DNA of 64,000 bases. Source: Candidatus Limnocylindrales bacterium. GTDB lineage: Bacteria > Moduliflexota > Moduliflexia > Moduliflexales > JAUQPW01. The stretch is from the NCBI GenBank assembly GCA_035559535.1, contig DATMBG010000044.1, forward strand, positions 62,001-126,000, in the 5' to 3' direction. The notes under the pieces were generated by a model. It ran no database searches. It was not told the DNA's origin and saw only the letters and a list, made by a program, of their open reading frames with translations. This document shows positions 53,101-64,000 of this stretch, in pieces. A program made the position numbers and the translations under genes. The first letter of the stretch is position 1; each line of letters begins with the position of its first letter.

Positions 53101-54050
53101 CATTGTATGTAAAACGAGGGATCTACCCATCCCAGGGCAAGAGAACCGGAATAATGACCAATATAAAACTCTGCCTCGGACTCCCAATATTCTTTAACCG
53201 GCTTTCCTTCTCTCTCCCAGCGGTTGGCTATATGGACAAGACCCAGGATTCGGGTTCTAATTTCCGATGTGATTTGATTTTTGATGGTGATTGCGGTTGT
53301 TTCAATCATCTGTTCAATTTGAGCATGGTCCTGTACCCGAAGGGCCTGCCATAAAACAAGGGCAATTGTTAAAGTACCGATACCGACAGGAATCGGAAGC
53401 CACCGGGGTAGGCGAGTTCTCTCCATTCTACTATCGTGCCATGCAAAGGCAAAGATACCCAGACTGAGAACTACAAATCCGATTGCTGTGTGAAGGGCCA
53501 TATGACGCCACCAACCATAAAGTTCCTTCATATTAATGAGATATCCTAGAAGTGCCATTATTCCAAGAGCACCGATAATGGAACTCAAAAACCCTAAAAT
53601 GAGAGGACGTTGCTTGAGCCGTATGGGTATGCCTGTAAGTAATAAGGCAACTCCGGTGAATACAAAGCATAGAGCAGTACTGGAAGCCATAACTATGGGG
53701 TAGGGCACATCGATCTGGATATCAGGACTTGTCAGAAGCCGGTTACTCCCTAACTTTGCATCAAAACTATTTTGAATGAGGGTTAGAAAACCTATCATCA
53801 AAACTATTCCCCCACAGATCCGGGTCAACCAGAGCTTACCCAAAGCTACGGCCAATAATCCCAGGCCACAGAGAAGAAACCCCAGAGCAGTATGATAATG
53901 CATGGGTATAAAGTTCGGTGATATCTGCAATAAGGTCAGGTTATGGGTATACCATCCTGTTAAGACCACCAATCCTAACAGGGTAGAGGCAATACCCACA
54001 GCTAGCACTATGAAATCAGATCCATAGGCAAATATTTTTTCTCTTCTCAT
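50181..54050 (-). CDS. Hybrid sensor histidine kinase with CHASE, GAF and two receiver domains
   Basis: A 1289-residue membrane protein. Order: about six to seven hydrophobic helices (10-235), a periplasmic CHASE sensor (about 245-455, [17 protein letters not shown]), one helix (462-483), a GAF domain (about 535-675), a coiled coil, HisKA with phospho-accepting H716 ([15 protein letters not shown]), an HATPase domain with [20 protein letters not shown] and GGTGLGLAI, receiver 1 (about 995-1105, [11 protein letters not shown]) and receiver 2 (about 1165-1285, [28 protein letters not shown]). It should feed a phosphorelay; no Hpt domain or partner regulator is nearby. The ligand is unknown. Confidence 0.94.
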   Translation of the reverse strand: MRREKIFAYGSDFIVLAVGIASTLLGLVVLTGWYTHNLTLLQISPNFIPMHYHTALGFLLCGLGLLAVALGKLWLTRICGGIVLMIGFLTLIQNSFDAKLGSNRLLTSPDIQIDVPYPIVMASSTALCFVFTGVALLLTGIPIRLKQRPLILGFLSSIIGALGIMALLGYLINMKELYGWWRHMALHTAIGFVVLSLGIFAFAWHDSRMERTRLPRWLPIPVGIGTLTIALVLWQALRVQDHAQIEQMIETTAITIKNQITSEIRTRILGLVHIANRWEREGKPVKEYWESEAEFYIGHYSGSLALGWVDPSFYIQWVAPLEGNEALQGLNLGFEERQRQALERARDHHKITFTPSVDLVQGGKGFSVYLPLFRGKNFEGFITGVFHIPALLNAILSPDITSKYSLAIFENKEEIYGFYDKDRLYEKEWGHETEMDLYGVTWRIRVWPRPKLLAMEQSSLPKVGLGVGIVMTFLLAWTVHLIQMARLRAGEVELANQKLGREIMERKRIEENLLQRNEYLAALHETTLALMNHLELANLLEVLIARAGALLGTPHGFIYLAEPEGTEMVLKVGIGVYNKYVGYRLRPGEGVAGTIWQTGQPLAVEDYQTWSGRLSAFDTAGFHAVLAAPLRSNSQVVGVIGLAYVKEGRIFKEDEILLLSQFAQLASLALDNARLYTSVQQELAERKRAEEELHKAKEAAESASRAKSEFLANMSHEIRTPLNSIIGIADLLWESPLTPEQQEYVGILRKAGNTLLTLINDILDLSKIESGHIELENINFDLEKLIERTVELIALRAQEKGLELAYQIGSEVPVHLMGDPHRLRQILMNLLGNAIKFTERGEIVLRIERVGNPESRVKSSEGEFLFSDLHVGTSVFLLFSVSDTGVGIPPEKLDTIFDSFTQADSSITRKYGGTGLGLAISRRLVELMGGHIWVESEMGRGSTFSFTARFEIQTQKGEISPIESAQPSSSVTDLKGLRTLIVDDNATNRMILRETLKRWGAQVTEVEDGEQGLIELRRAGEAGVPYELLLLDGRMPGMNGFQVMEEVRKIPGIIPATILMLTSDNRGRDMVRCRELGITNCLLKPIKRSDLLETILTALNRTDKTRRSMPEGRPVEWKDPSVQNNLAVPGARLTCDTIPSQAWDEGKVFPKQGEESLPVLRILLVEDSPDNRLLIQSYFKKTPYQLEVAENGEIAVEKFKSGDYHLVLMDMQMPVMDGYTATKMIREWESEQIKLGLKPAPTPIIALTAHALKEDEQKSLKAGCTTYLTKPIKKARLLETITACTKGKG

Positions 54051-54268
54051 AACGTCTTTTCGAAAAGGCGGGATAAAGGAGTCAGTCTTAATATTCCTGC
54101 CTTTTGATCCAGGATTAATCCTATAGTTCTCTGGATTCTTTGGAACTCAGGGCAAGATATCGCTTATAAAAGCCATAAGGAGATCCGGGCCTCTTGGAAG
54201 GTCAGATAGTCTTCAGATCACAGGAAGCGAAGAATGGAGGCGTTCCCTAAAAAAGAAGATCCTTCGAG

Positions 54269-54535
54269 TTATTCAGGGAGGATTTCTTCTTCCTGAATTT
54301 CATAGCTCTCGGTCAAGACCTCTTTGACTTGAAAGGGTATTTTTTCCGGTTTTCCATCCTTGATATTTAAAAGCAGTTCGATCCGTTGTTCAGCTTCTTC
54401 CAGTTGTTTTGTACAAAGCCTGGATAGTTTGATTCCTTCCTCAAAGATCTCTAAAGATTTATCCAGAGGTAAATCCCCGCGTTCCAGTTGCTCAACGATC
54501 TGTTCCAGTTTTTGTAAGGCTTCTTCAAATTTCAT
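54269..54535 (-). CDS. xseB: Exodeoxyribonuclease VII small subunit
   Basis: An 88-residue helical protein with the family core FEEALQKLEQIVEQLERGDL, then PLDKSLEIFEEGIKLSR. It binds XseA to form the enzyme that degrades single-stranded DNA from both ends. Overlaps the xseA end by 11 bp, the standard arrangement. Confidence 0.95.
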   Translation of the reverse strand: MKFEEALQKLEQIVEQLERGDLPLDKSLEIFEEGIKLSRLCTKQLEEAEQRIELLLNIKDGKPEKIPFQVKEVLTESYEIQEEEILPE

Positions 54536-55874
54536 GGTTTTTCTCCTCTACACGACAAATAACTTTGCCTTTGCTTAATTGAACAATGACTTTATCATTT
54601 ATTTGAACCTCCGTGGCATCCTTCAAAGGGGTTGGATCAGAGACCTTATAGCATATGGCATATCCTCGCCCTAGCATAGCCAGAGGGCTCAGGGCCTCCA
54701 GCTTTCCCAATATCTTCTCCAATTGAGATCGCTTAGTTTCAAGAGAATAATGTTGACTTTGAACCAGTCGTACATGCAATTCTTTTACCTTTTGGAGAAA
54801 TTGTCGGAGAGGTTCCAGGGGATTCTTTAAAATCAGGCTTCGATACAGGTAGAGGTTTTTATCCTGGGAGTGTTTCAATTTGTGTCGAAAGTTAAGAACC
54901 AATCGATGCTCCAGGTCATCTACCCGTTGTTGGTATTCACTGATCCGCTGACGAGGATCCCTAAGCCCCTTCATGACTTCACCGAGGTGACTTTTCGTCA
55001 GTTGAAGTTTCTTCCGGCAGGCATTTTTCAATCGGATGGTTAAGGCATCCAATTTTTCTATGAGATCGGCTTTGTTTTTAACCACCATTTCCGCAGCGGC
55101 GGAAGGGGTTGGAGCCCGCAGATCTGCCACTAAATCGGCAATGGTAAAATCAATTTCATGTCCTACGGCTGAGATGACAGGAATGCGGGAGGCGTAAATA
55201 CTCCTGGCTACAATCTCTTCGTTGAAGGCCCATAAATCTTCAATGGAGCCACCTCCACGCCCTACGATTAAAACATCCACTCCCTCTAAGGTGTTAAATT
55301 CTTCTATGGCTTTGGCAATTTCATAAGGAGCGGTTTCCCCCTGAACATGGACGGGATAAATAAGAATCTCGACATTAGCGAATCGTCGCTGAATCACTTT
55401 TAAAATATCGCGGATGGCTGCCCCTGTGGGGGAAGTTACAATTCCTATCACTCTGGGAAAGGCTGGAATAGGTTTTTTATGGGCCGGGTCAAACAAACCC
55501 TCCGCGGCCAATTTCTTTTTTAACTGCTCAAAAGCTAATTGAAGGGCCCCTAATCCCTTAGGCTCCAGATACTCTACGATAAGCTGGTATTCTCCCCGGG
55601 GTCCATATACCGAGACGATTCCTCCAGCTATAACCTCAATGCCATCTTCTGGTTGAAATTTCAGATGATTCATCCGGCTCCGATAGAGAATAGCTTTTAA
55701 TTGGCTGTCTTCATCCTTTAAAGTAAAATAGACATGCCCCGACATGGGAGTTCTAACCCCGGAGATTTCTCCGGTAACCCAGACCCCTTCAAAATTGGCT
55801 TCGAGAATATCTTTAATTTCGTAAGTCAGTTCCGTAACGGTATAAATTTTTCGCTCAAAAAGTTCGGGTATCAT
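54525..55874 (-). CDS. xseA: Exodeoxyribonuclease VII large subunit
   Basis: A 449-residue protein. The N-terminal OB fold (about residues 10-105) shows VWVTGEISGVRTPMSGHVYF and TLKDEDSQLKAILYR. The catalytic domain carries GIVTSPTGAAIRDILKVIQR, VGRGGGSIEDLWAFNEE and SAVGHEIDFTIADLVADLRA. A long helical C-terminal region for XseB binding and the SPLAMLGRGYAI ending follow. Normal family length. First gene of the xseA-xseB pair. Confidence 0.96.
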   Translation of the reverse strand: MIPELFERKIYTVTELTYEIKDILEANFEGVWVTGEISGVRTPMSGHVYFTLKDEDSQLKAILYRSRMNHLKFQPEDGIEVIAGGIVSVYGPRGEYQLIVEYLEPKGLGALQLAFEQLKKKLAAEGLFDPAHKKPIPAFPRVIGIVTSPTGAAIRDILKVIQRRFANVEILIYPVHVQGETAPYEIAKAIEEFNTLEGVDVLIVGRGGGSIEDLWAFNEEIVARSIYASRIPVISAVGHEIDFTIADLVADLRAPTPSAAAEMVVKNKADLIEKLDALTIRLKNACRKKLQLTKSHLGEVMKGLRDPRQRISEYQQRVDDLEHRLVLNFRHKLKHSQDKNLYLYRSLILKNPLEPLRQFLQKVKELHVRLVQSQHYSLETKRSQLEKILGKLEALSPLAMLGRGYAICYKVSDPTPLKDATEVQINDKVIVQLSKGKVICRVEEKNHEI

Positions 55875-56089
55875 GCATTTCTCCAGGAATATAATATAAT
55901 GTTCTGTTTAACTATCCTATCTACTTAGGGCTTATCATGCTTAGAGTACCTTGTCAATGAATTTCGGCATTATAATCCCAGGCTCGTGCAAATGGTGCTT
56001 GACATCTATCAACTTTGATGGCATCGTTGTAATGTATGCAAAGTTAATGGCCCATCACCTTTATTTCAAAGGATCAGGGAGGAGGATAG

Positions 56090-57400
<1,311 letters not shown>

Positions 57401-57406
57401 AGCCTA

Positions 57407-57483
57407 AAATCCAAAGTCCAAAGTCCGAAGTTAAGCTAACTCAGGACTTTGGGCTTTAGACTTTGGACTTTGGACTTTGATTG
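57407..57483. repeat. Hairpin of CAAAGTC-type tandem heptamer repeats
   Basis: The left arm AAATCCAAAGTCCAAAGTCC is complementary to the right-arm unit GGACTTTGGACTTTGATT. The right arm holds four near-copies of GGACTTT/GGCTTTA and is longer than the left. It lies between purA and the DUF4175-type gene, and the apparent first 12 codons of the latter's longest frame (GFRLWTLDFD) are translated from it. Confidence 0.75.
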
Positions 57484-57484
57484 T

Positions 57485-60400
57485 ATGAAACTTATTAATG
57501 CGGCCCTTACTAAAGCCAGAGATCACATCAAGACCCACCTTTTCTTAAAAGGTTTGCTCCAGTTGATTATTCTTGCACTGGCTGTTCTGTTAATGGGCAT
57601 CCTGATATATGTCTCTATCCCACCCTCCTTCTATCTTAATCTGATCTTCGATATTCTTGTCGTACTGGCTTTTCTGTATGTTTCTCTTAAATCCCTCATC
57701 TTACCTATCCTGCGGAAGCTTCCCGATGACTCGGTCGCCCTGACCATTGAAGAAAAGTTTCCGGACCTTCAAGATAACCTTATCAACTCGGTCCAACTCT
57801 CCCGGGAGCTCAAAAAAGGTCCTCAAGGGATCTCCCTGGACTTAATTCGTAAATTGATTGCCTCTACCGAGGAACAGGTCCGTAAGTTAGACATCCAGAA
57901 CATTGTGGATCGAACCGACTTACGTAAATATGCCCGGTATAGTGGGATCGGTGTGGTTGTTCTGCTGGCTTTGATTCTCTGGAGGCCGGGGATTCTAAAA
58001 GACACCCTTAAAAATTTTCTTCACCCGGCGGAAGGGGCCTTATTAGCTCAGAAATTAAATCTGGAAATCGAGCCTAAAAATACCACGATTTTAAGGAACA
58101 AACCCCTTAAAATCGTGGCAAGATCTGCATCGGATGTTTGGAAAGAAGTTCAATTAAACTATAAGTTTGAGAAAGAACCCTGGAAGCAGATCCAGATGAG
58201 TAATCTTGAAGCAAAGAAGGTCTTCCAGCATGAAATGAAATCTGTCCAGTATCCCTTCCAGTATTACGTTTCAGCCGGGAATTTTACTTCAGAGACCTAT
58301 CAGGTTCAAATTGCCGATCCACCTGAAATTGGAGATATCACTCTGATTTACCAATATCCCCAGTATACCCGAATTGAGCCTAAAACCATAACAAACAGTG
58401 ATGGGAACATAGAAGGTATTAAGGGAACCCAGGTGCATATCATTCTTAAAGCCAATAAAAAGATTATTAAGGCGCAAATCGTAACCGACGATGGGACCCA
58501 AATTCCTTTGCAAATCACCGATGATGTTAAGCTGGAGGGAGATCTGATAATCACGAAAACCCAAACTTATCATATAGAAGTAGTCGATTCAGAAGAATTC
58601 CAAAATCAAGATCCCATTGAATATCAAATTACTGCACACCCCGACGAATATCCTACCGTTGAAGTTCTGAAACCGGGACAGAATTTAACCGTCGGAAGTC
58701 GAGATGATATAGAATTGGCCTTTTCTGCAAAGGATGATTTTGGCCTTACAGCTGTTTATCTTGTTTTCCAGGGCCAGGCGGAAGAAACTCGGGTTTTGAT
58801 AAAAAAGTTTTCTCCCGGTGGTACCGACGCTTCGTCCGGGCGCACCTACCTGGATAAGTTTACATGGCGTTTAAGCAATTATACCTTTCAACCGGGCCAG
58901 ATCGTTAATTACCATTTAGAAGTCGAGGATAATGATACCATTTCAGGTCCCAAAAAGGGGAGTTCGGCTACTTATTCCTTAGAGATCTACAGTGAGGAGA
59001 AGCGGCATCAAGATTTAGTCAAGGCACAAGAAGAAGTTCATCAAAAACTACTGGAGTTGTTAGCCGATCAGGTCGAGGCTCAAGCCCTGACCGAGGAGAT
59101 GAGATCTGCTTTTCAAGAAAATCCCGGCAATCCCCGTATATCCCCTCAGGATCTCCAAAAAGCTCATCAAGCCCAACAGGCTATTTCTGAAAAAAGCCAG
59201 GATCTTACCAAGAATTTAAAGGACATTTTAAATCAGATGGCCAAGGATCCCCTGAGCAATTTAGGGAGTTACATGGAGCTGAATCAAATTGGAAAAAACC
59301 TGGAAGATCTCCATGATTCGAAAATGGTGGAGGCCCAGGAGAGTCTAAAAACGGCCAGGGAAAGTCCTGTTCGTTCTGAAAAGTCCGATGCACTGGATCA
59401 AGCGGCTCAAAAACAAGAAGAAATTGCCAGTGAGTTAGAAAAACTGGCTGCATTTTCAGATAACTTATTAAAGAAAGAACGAATGCAGGATGTGGTCAAA
59501 ACCAGCGAGAAACTCACAAGGACCCAGGATCAGTTCTTAAAAGATCTGGAAAAACTGGCCCAAAACCCGCAGGACCAGCAGCTTCTCGACCAACTCATGA
59601 AGGAATTAGAGAATCTCTCCCAGGCGCTTAATGCTCTTATGAACCAGCTTTCTCAACTGGCCAATCAGTTACCCGATGAATTTTTAAATAATCCCAACGT
59701 AAAAAATCTGGAATTGGGTAACATGTCGGAGGCTTTGGAGAAAATTAAAGAGGCCCTTCAGAAGGGAGACCTTCAAAAAGCCCTGGAGGAGGCCCGGAAG
59801 TTGATGAGTATGTTATCCCAGATGAATATGATCTTCCAAAATGCGGCCAACCAAAGCATGGCGAACATGATGCAAGGAGCGCAATCCAAAGCCATGGAGA
59901 TGGCTAACAAATTGGGAGAGCTGGTGGAAAATCAAAAACGGGTTATTGAAGGAACCGAAAAGGTGGACAAAGCTTTGAAGGAAGCCTCTCAGCAGGAGGT
60001 AAACAAACTTTTGAAGGATGCTTTGGAGCGGATGAAGAGGATCGCATCGAAGATTCCGGGTCAAATGTCCAGGGCAGAAGGGGAGATGCAGACCGTTCCC
60101 GACATGTACTATTCGACCTATAATCAATTTCAAGATATGCAAGAGCAGCTCAATAAAATCTTGAACGGATTGAATCAACCCAGACTCGGAGAGGTTAAAG
60201 AGGCTGTAGAAGAATCCCTTCGAGATGTAGAAGCTGCAGAGGTCCTGGCTAAACCCTTCACCCGGGGAGTTCCTCAGCTCCAGAAGAAACTGGATGAACT
60301 GAAAAACCTGGAAAGCCTTTACCAGGCCCTAAACGAAGAGCTGGATCGATTAGGAGGTGTCGAAGGCCAGGCTATGAGTCCTTCCCAGGAATCTCAAATG

Positions 60401-60940
60401 AAGGGTCTGGCAAGCAAGCAAGGCCAACTGCAACAGGATACTGGAGAACTGAAGGAAAAGCTGGCCAACCTTTCCAAACTAACTCCGTTCCTCAGCCCTG
60501 ATATTGCTGATAACTTGGGAGAGGCTCAAGATCAAATGGGATCTGCTAAAGAAAAATTGGGGAATAAAGAAGCTGGAAAAGCCCTTTTGCCTGAGAGAGA
60601 AGCTCTTTATCGCCTGGAACAGGCACAGCAAGGTCTCCAGCAAGGTATGCAGCAGATGGCTACCATGCAACAAATGGGCGGCATGGCCATGCCCCAGTTT
60701 GCCATGAGACCGGGTATGCAACCTGGAAACTTCCCCAATTTCCAATTCCCGAATCCCAATACCGCTCCCAACAGCGGCGGGATTATGGGTAGCTCCACCG
60801 AGGATATTGAAATTCCATCCGGAGCCGATTTCCAGGTTCCAAAGGAGTTTCGAGAAGAGCTGTTAAAGGCAATGAAGGAAGGGATTCCTCAACCTTATGA
60901 GGATCTGGTGAAGGATTATTACAAACAGTTATCGCAGTAG
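57485..60940 (+). CDS. Large membrane-anchored coiled-coil protein, DUF4175-like
   Basis: 1151 residues from the ATG at 57485; an upstream in-frame start lies in repeat DNA. The N-terminus has two membrane helices (about 25-75) and a third near 165. A beta-rich middle region follows (about 190-520), then a very long Gln/Leu/Glu-rich coiled coil (about 530-1040), a Met/Gly/Pro-rich linker (MGGMAMPQFAMRPGMQPG) and a conserved end PKEFREELLKAMKEGIPQPY. This matches DUF4175-like proteins often encoded beside MoxR ATPase/BatA-type genes, but none of those is here. Function unknown; probably an envelope or stress-related scaffold. Confidence 0.8.
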   Translation: MKLINAALTKARDHIKTHLFLKGLLQLIILALAVLLMGILIYVSIPPSFYLNLIFDILVVLAFLYVSLKSLILPILRKLPDDSVALTIEEKFPDLQDNLINSVQLSRELKKGPQGISLDLIRKLIASTEEQVRKLDIQNIVDRTDLRKYARYSGIGVVVLLALILWRPGILKDTLKNFLHPAEGALLAQKLNLEIEPKNTTILRNKPLKIVARSASDVWKEVQLNYKFEKEPWKQIQMSNLEAKKVFQHEMKSVQYPFQYYVSAGNFTSETYQVQIADPPEIGDITLIYQYPQYTRIEPKTITNSDGNIEGIKGTQVHIILKANKKIIKAQIVTDDGTQIPLQITDDVKLEGDLIITKTQTYHIEVVDSEEFQNQDPIEYQITAHPDEYPTVEVLKPGQNLTVGSRDDIELAFSAKDDFGLTAVYLVFQGQAEETRVLIKKFSPGGTDASSGRTYLDKFTWRLSNYTFQPGQIVNYHLEVEDNDTISGPKKGSSATYSLEIYSEEKRHQDLVKAQEEVHQKLLELLADQVEAQALTEEMRSAFQENPGNPRISPQDLQKAHQAQQAISEKSQDLTKNLKDILNQMAKDPLSNLGSYMELNQIGKNLEDLHDSKMVEAQESLKTARESPVRSEKSDALDQAAQKQEEIASELEKLAAFSDNLLKKERMQDVVKTSEKLTRTQDQFLKDLEKLAQNPQDQQLLDQLMKELENLSQALNALMNQLSQLANQLPDEFLNNPNVKNLELGNMSEALEKIKEALQKGDLQKALEEARKLMSMLSQMNMIFQNAANQSMANMMQGAQSKAMEMANKLGELVENQKRVIEGTEKVDKALKEASQQEVNKLLKDALERMKRIASKIPGQMSRAEGEMQTVPDMYYSTYNQFQDMQEQLNKILNGLNQPRLGEVKEAVEESLRDVEAAEVLAKPFTRGVPQLQKKLDELKNLESLYQALNEELDRLGGVEGQAMSPSQESQMKGLASKQGQLQQDTGELKEKLANLSKLTPFLSPDIADNLGEAQDQMGSAKEKLGNKEAGKALLPEREALYRLEQAQQGLQQGMQQMATMQQMGGMAMPQFAMRPGMQPGNFPNFQFPNPNTAPNSGGIMGSSTEDIEIPSGADFQVPKEFREELLKAMKEGIPQPYEDLVKDYYKQLSQ

Positions 60941-61008
60941 AAGTATAATACTTTTCAGACGAAGTGGAGTTAGCATAATTCTCTGTCCCTCCCCCCGCCC
61001 CACTCCTT

Positions 61009-61028
61009 CCTCCCCGCATGCGGGGAGG
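61009..61028. repeat. Perfect 20-bp GC-rich palindrome
   Basis: CCTCCCCGCATGCGGGGAGG is a perfect palindrome inside a longer C-rich/G-rich stretch (about 60985-61050) that folds back on itself. It lies in the 260-bp convergent gap between the DUF4175-like gene and pnp and may help terminate the former. No gene is present there. Confidence 0.5.
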
Positions 61029-61148
61029 GAGAGAGGGAGGGGCCGGGAGGGGAACCGGCAGATCTTCAGGCTAACTTCCCACAGGAAGTTGCCACCGTTT
61101 GCCTTACCCCCACGCTCCCGGGTAACAGGAGGAAATAAAAAAACAAAA

Positions 61149-61170
61149 AGTCCCAGAATTTTCTGGGACT
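61149..61170 (-). terminator. Rho-independent terminator of the rpsO-pnp operon
   Basis: A perfect 10-bp stem (AGTCCCAGAA at 61149-61158, TTCTGGGACT at 61161-61170). On the minus strand it is followed by CTTTTTGTTTTTTT. It lies 30 bp past the pnp stop. T-rich sequence on the plus side suggests bidirectional action. Confidence 0.85.
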
Positions 61171-61200
61171 CTAATTTTTAATTTTTAAGGGACTATAATT

Positions 61201-63312
61201 CTACTTGTTAGAATGACCTTGTTGCTCACGCAAAGCGGCTTTGCGGCTCAGTCGAATCTTTCCCTGCTTGTCGATTTCCAGAACCTTAACCAGAACCTCA
61301 TCCCCTTCTTGCAATTCATCGGTGACAGTACGAATATGACGATCGGAGATTTGAGAGATATGAAGGAGTCCATCGGTTCCAGGTAAGATTTCGACGAAGG
61401 CACCATAATCAACAATTCGCTTAACGGTTCCCAGATAGATTTTTCCTTCTTCAACCTGTTGAGCTATTCCTTGAATGATACGAAGGGCCTTGTTGGCAGA
61501 TTCCTCATCGGCAGAGAAGATGTTAATTTTACCATCGTCATCGATATCGATTTTCACCCCTGTTTCTTCCACAATACTCCGAATAACTTTTCCACCTGGC
61601 CCAATGACATCTCGAATCTTGTCCTTATTGATATAGAAGGTCAAAATACGAGGTGCATAGCGGGAAAGCTGTTTTCTAGGTTCAGCCAGGGTTTCTGCCA
61701 TCTTATCCAGAATGTAAAGTCTTCCTTCTCGAGCCTGGGCCAGAGCTTGGGTAAAGATTTCCCGGGTAATCCCTTTAATCTTGATATCCATTTGAAGCGC
61801 AGTAATACCCTTGCGGGTTCCCGCTACCTTGAAGTCCATATCCCCCAGATGATCTTCGATTCCAGAAATATCGGATAAGATCACGACTTTATCTCCTTCT
61901 TTGATAAGTCCCATGGCGATTCCGGCTACAGGGGCCTTAATAGGAACCCCCGCATCCATTAAAGACAAAGTACCTCCGCAAACGGTTGCCATGGAGGAAG
62001 AACCGTTAGATTCCAAAATATCCGAAACAATCCGAATAGTATAGGGGAACTCTTCACTGGTGGGAATAACCGGGGCTAAGGCTCGCTCAGCCAGATAACC
62101 GTGACCTATTTCCCGTCTGCCAGGTCCTCGAAGGAATTCTACCTCACCGACGCAGAAGGGAGGAAAGTTATAATGGAGCATGAATCGCTTAGAAGCTTCC
62201 CCTTGTAAATCATCTAGCCGTTGTTCATCCTCCGCAGTCCCTAAGGTAGATACTACCAGGGCCTGGGTTTGACCTCGGGTGAACAAAGCGGATCCATGGG
62301 TCCGGGGTAAAAGGCCTACTTCACAGGTAATGGGACGAATATCCTTGGGTCCTCTCCCATCCGCCCGTCTTCCTTCCTCGAGAACCGCTTTACGAAGCAC
62401 CTCTCTCTCTGTTTTATGGAAAGCTTCCTTGATCTCCAGGGATAAAGCTTCCAACTCTTCTTCTTCAAATCCGGCAATGGTATCCTCATAGATTTTTTTA
62501 ATCTGATTCTGGTATTCCACTTTATCCGGGTAACTCTCGGCCAAATAAACCGCTTGACGGATCTTATCCATAGCCAGACTACTGACCTTCAAGGCAATGC
62601 TTTGATCTTTCTCTACGGGCTTTATCTCCTGTTTGGTCACAGGGATCTGTGCAGCCAAGTCTTTCTGAAGCTTTACAATTTGCTTGATTTTTTCCTGTCC
62701 ATACTCAATGGCTTCTAACATGTCTTCTTCGGGTACCTCCCTGGCATCTCCCTCCATCATAACCACAGCGTCTTCGGTCCCGGCCATCACCAAATTAATA
62801 TCACTCTTCTCCAACTGCTTGTAAGGGGGATTCAGGACCCATTTCTTATCAATACGACCTATCCGAACAGCTCCTATAGGACCCATAAAAGGAATATCTG
62901 AAATGGTAAGAGCTGCAGAAGCTCCAATAATAGCCAGGATATCCGGACTGTTGATTTGATCTACAGACAGGACGGTTGCAATGATTTGAATTTCATGATG
63001 ATAACCTTCTGGAAAGAGGGGTCGTACCGGTCGATCGATGAGTCTGGAAATTAAAACTTCTCGGTCACTGGGTTTACCTTCTCGCTTGATAAAACCACCT
63101 GGAATTTTACCCGCTGCATAGGCTTTCTCTCTGTACTCAACCATTAGAGGAAAGAAGTCAATGCCTTCCCGAGGTTCTTTACTTGAAACTGCCGTGACTA
63201 AAACAATGGTATCTCCCGATTGAACCCATACGGCCCCGTTGGCCTGCTTAGCCACTTTGCCGGTTTCCAGGGATAATATTCTTCCCTCTAAATCTAATTC
63301 TACTCTATACAT
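61201..63312 (-). CDS. pnp: Polynucleotide phosphorylase
   Basis: A 703-residue phosphorolytic 3'-5' exoribonuclease of the RNA degradosome. It has two RNase PH domains: the first begins [20 protein letters not shown], the second has [20 protein letters not shown] and [14 protein letters not shown]. The KH domain is at about 555-615 ([18 protein letters not shown]) and the S1 domain at 620-690 ([20 protein letters not shown]). Length is typical. It follows rpsO by 19 bp in the near-universal rpsO-pnp order. Confidence 0.97.
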   Translation of the reverse strand: MYRVELDLEGRILSLETGKVAKQANGAVWVQSGDTIVLVTAVSSKEPREGIDFFPLMVEYREKAYAAGKIPGGFIKREGKPSDREVLISRLIDRPVRPLFPEGYHHEIQIIATVLSVDQINSPDILAIIGASAALTISDIPFMGPIGAVRIGRIDKKWVLNPPYKQLEKSDINLVMAGTEDAVVMMEGDAREVPEEDMLEAIEYGQEKIKQIVKLQKDLAAQIPVTKQEIKPVEKDQSIALKVSSLAMDKIRQAVYLAESYPDKVEYQNQIKKIYEDTIAGFEEEELEALSLEIKEAFHKTEREVLRKAVLEEGRRADGRGPKDIRPITCEVGLLPRTHGSALFTRGQTQALVVSTLGTAEDEQRLDDLQGEASKRFMLHYNFPPFCVGEVEFLRGPGRREIGHGYLAERALAPVIPTSEEFPYTIRIVSDILESNGSSSMATVCGGTLSLMDAGVPIKAPVAGIAMGLIKEGDKVVILSDISGIEDHLGDMDFKVAGTRKGITALQMDIKIKGITREIFTQALAQAREGRLYILDKMAETLAEPRKQLSRYAPRILTFYINKDKIRDVIGPGGKVIRSIVEETGVKIDIDDDGKINIFSADEESANKALRIIQGIAQQVEEGKIYLGTVKRIVDYGAFVEILPGTDGLLHISQISDRHIRTVTDELQEGDEVLVKVLEIDKQGKIRLSRKAALREQQGHSNK

Positions 63313-63331
63313 TCTTTAAAACGCCTCCACG

Positions 63332-63601
63332 TTATTTACGTAATCCAAGTTCTTTAATAATAGCTTTATATCGCTCGATATCTTTTCTTTTAAGATATTC
63401 AAGAAGCCGACGTCGTTTACTCACTAACTTTAAAAGACCCCGCCTGGAGTGGTGATCTTTATGATGGATTTTAAAATGATCGGTTAAGTGATTAATTCGT
63501 TCAGTTAAAATAGCTATTTGGACTTCTGGGGAGCCGGTGTCGGTATCGTGCGTTTTATGGTGCTGGATAATTTCCTGCTTTCGCTCTTTAGTAACGGCCA
63601 T
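63332..63601 (-). CDS. rpsO: 30S ribosomal protein S15
   Basis: An 89-residue protein with the S15 signature ([40 protein letters not shown]). It binds 16S rRNA in the central domain of the small subunit. Strong GAGGAGGAG ribosome site. First gene of the rpsO-pnp operon. Confidence 0.98.
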   Translation of the reverse strand: MAVTKERKQEIIQHHKTHDTDTGSPEVQIAILTERINHLTDHFKIHHKDHHSRRGLLKLVSKRRRLLEYLKRKDIERYKAIIKELGLRK

Positions 63602-63658
63602 GGATTTCTCCTCCTCTCTGAAATTTTAAGGCTTGAAAAGTAAAATTATTCTCATTTC

Positions 63659-63686
63659 AATATACTCGTAAAATTTTTCTTGTAAA
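63659..63686 (-). promoter_or_regulatory. Sigma-70 promoter of rpsO-pnp
   Basis: Minus-strand -35 TTTACA (63686-63681), a 16-bp spacer and -10 TATATT (63664-63659), about 55 bp upstream of the rpsO ATG. The position and match are good for a ribosomal-protein gene. Confidence 0.7.
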
Positions 63687-63748
63687 GAGAAAACTGTATA
63701 AATCTTGCATTAACCCTTTATGAAAAAGATAGTTGTACCACCCTGAAG

Positions 63749-64000
63749 TTACAACGGATAAATAACTTTTACAGGCTGTACCATCCAATCTCCCTCGGGA
63801 TTCGGTACAAGCTTTACCACTGCAAAAAAATTACCCCTTGCCTCATACCCCCGGTAATAACCCGGGGAAGGGTAACTATCCTGTTGGGATTGAAGAGACA
63901 AAGAAGGCAAAAGATTAAGGGACCCTTTTGATCGGTCCAACTTTACAAAGGCCCCCCGGGCCAGAAGCCGGCTTGTTTTTTCATCAAAATAAAGGGCAGG
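63749..64000 (-). CDS. C-terminal end of an unidentified protein
   Basis: An open minus-strand frame enters from the right edge and stops at 63749; about 83 codons are visible (reading FDEKTSRLLARGAFVKLDRS, ending QPVKVIYPL). It contains a Ser/Leu-rich stretch and a Tyr/Gly-rich stretch but no recognisable motif. Because it is open through the edge, the real start lies outside the window. It is about 60 bp upstream of the rpsO promoter on the same strand. Confidence 0.55.
   Translation of the reverse strand, partial: PALYFDEKTSRLLARGAFVKLDRSKGSLNLLPSLSLQSQQDSYPSPGYYRGYEARGNFFAVVKLVPNPEGDWMVQPVKVIYPL

Noticed and set aside
55951-55976. TTGTCA...TATAAT upstream of purA as a promoter
   Set aside because: The -10 box is perfect but the spacing is only 14 bp, too short for a normal sigma-70 promoter.

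Overview
This 64 kb window is a chromosomal segment of a Gram-negative (diderm) bacterium. The evidence is outer-membrane-type TPR lipoproteins, a type IV pilin-like protein, periplasmic c-type cytochromes and a Ccm-type cytochrome c maturation system. Base composition looks mid-40s % G+C by eye. The mix of a lanthanide-type XoxF alcohol dehydrogenase, a cysteine-type (System I*) CcmE, a cyanobacterial-style Uma2 protein and a glyoxylate carboligase does not pin down a phylum. A deep-branching lineage in the broad Nitrospirota / Methylomirabilota / Desulfobacterota neighbourhood is a guess, not a call. No rRNA, CRISPR array, phage or intact insertion sequence was seen.

Layout. 1-6.7 kb: two TPR proteins, a nucleotidyltransferase remnant, purH, a metallophosphoesterase, two small zinc-metalloprotease-like proteins and a type-4 uracil-DNA glycosylase. 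6.8-11.1 kb: a xoxF-xoxJ-diheme cytochrome operon (minus strand) with a sigma-70-like promoter and several RNA hairpins. 11.1-12.3 kb: a Gly-Cys-Leu tRNA cluster, a decayed cytosine deaminase pseudogene and upp. 12.5-14.6 kb: asnS and an MgtC-family membrane protein. 14.6-22.3 kb: a large cytochrome c biogenesis operon (grx-like, ccdA, ccmE, ccmF, two unusual CcmI-like proteins, ccmA, ccmB, ccmC and a short ccmD). 22.5-25.6 kb: a MauG/CcpA-type diheme peroxidase and a divergent ECF sigma/anti-sigma pair whose anti-sigma ends in a CxxCH heme motif. 25.6-32 kb: tyrA, a hydrolase, rnr, an SDR and mnmA. 32.2-37.2 kb: an M16 protease pair and an S9 peptidase. 37.5-47.6 kb: gcl, divergent from two M20 amidohydrolases and a complete LivKHMGF-type importer. 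47.8-57.4 kb: Uma2, a pseudopilin, ispA, a giant hybrid histidine kinase, xseB-xseA and purA. 57.4-64 kb: a DUF4175-type membrane coiled-coil protein, pnp, rpsO and the end of an unidentified gene.

How it works together. The window is rich in periplasmic redox chemistry. XoxF would feed electrons to its partner cytochrome. The Ccm/CcdA cluster would attach heme to that cytochrome, to the diheme peroxidase, and possibly to the CxxCH-bearing anti-sigma factor. The gcl / M20 / Liv block looks like uptake and hydrolysis of amide or ureide compounds ending in glyoxylate assimilation. A recurring feature is a class of intergenic hairpins whose arms are built from short 7-10 bp near-repeats. At least nine lie across the window, several touching start or stop codons, and this is the most unusual genome-scale signal here.
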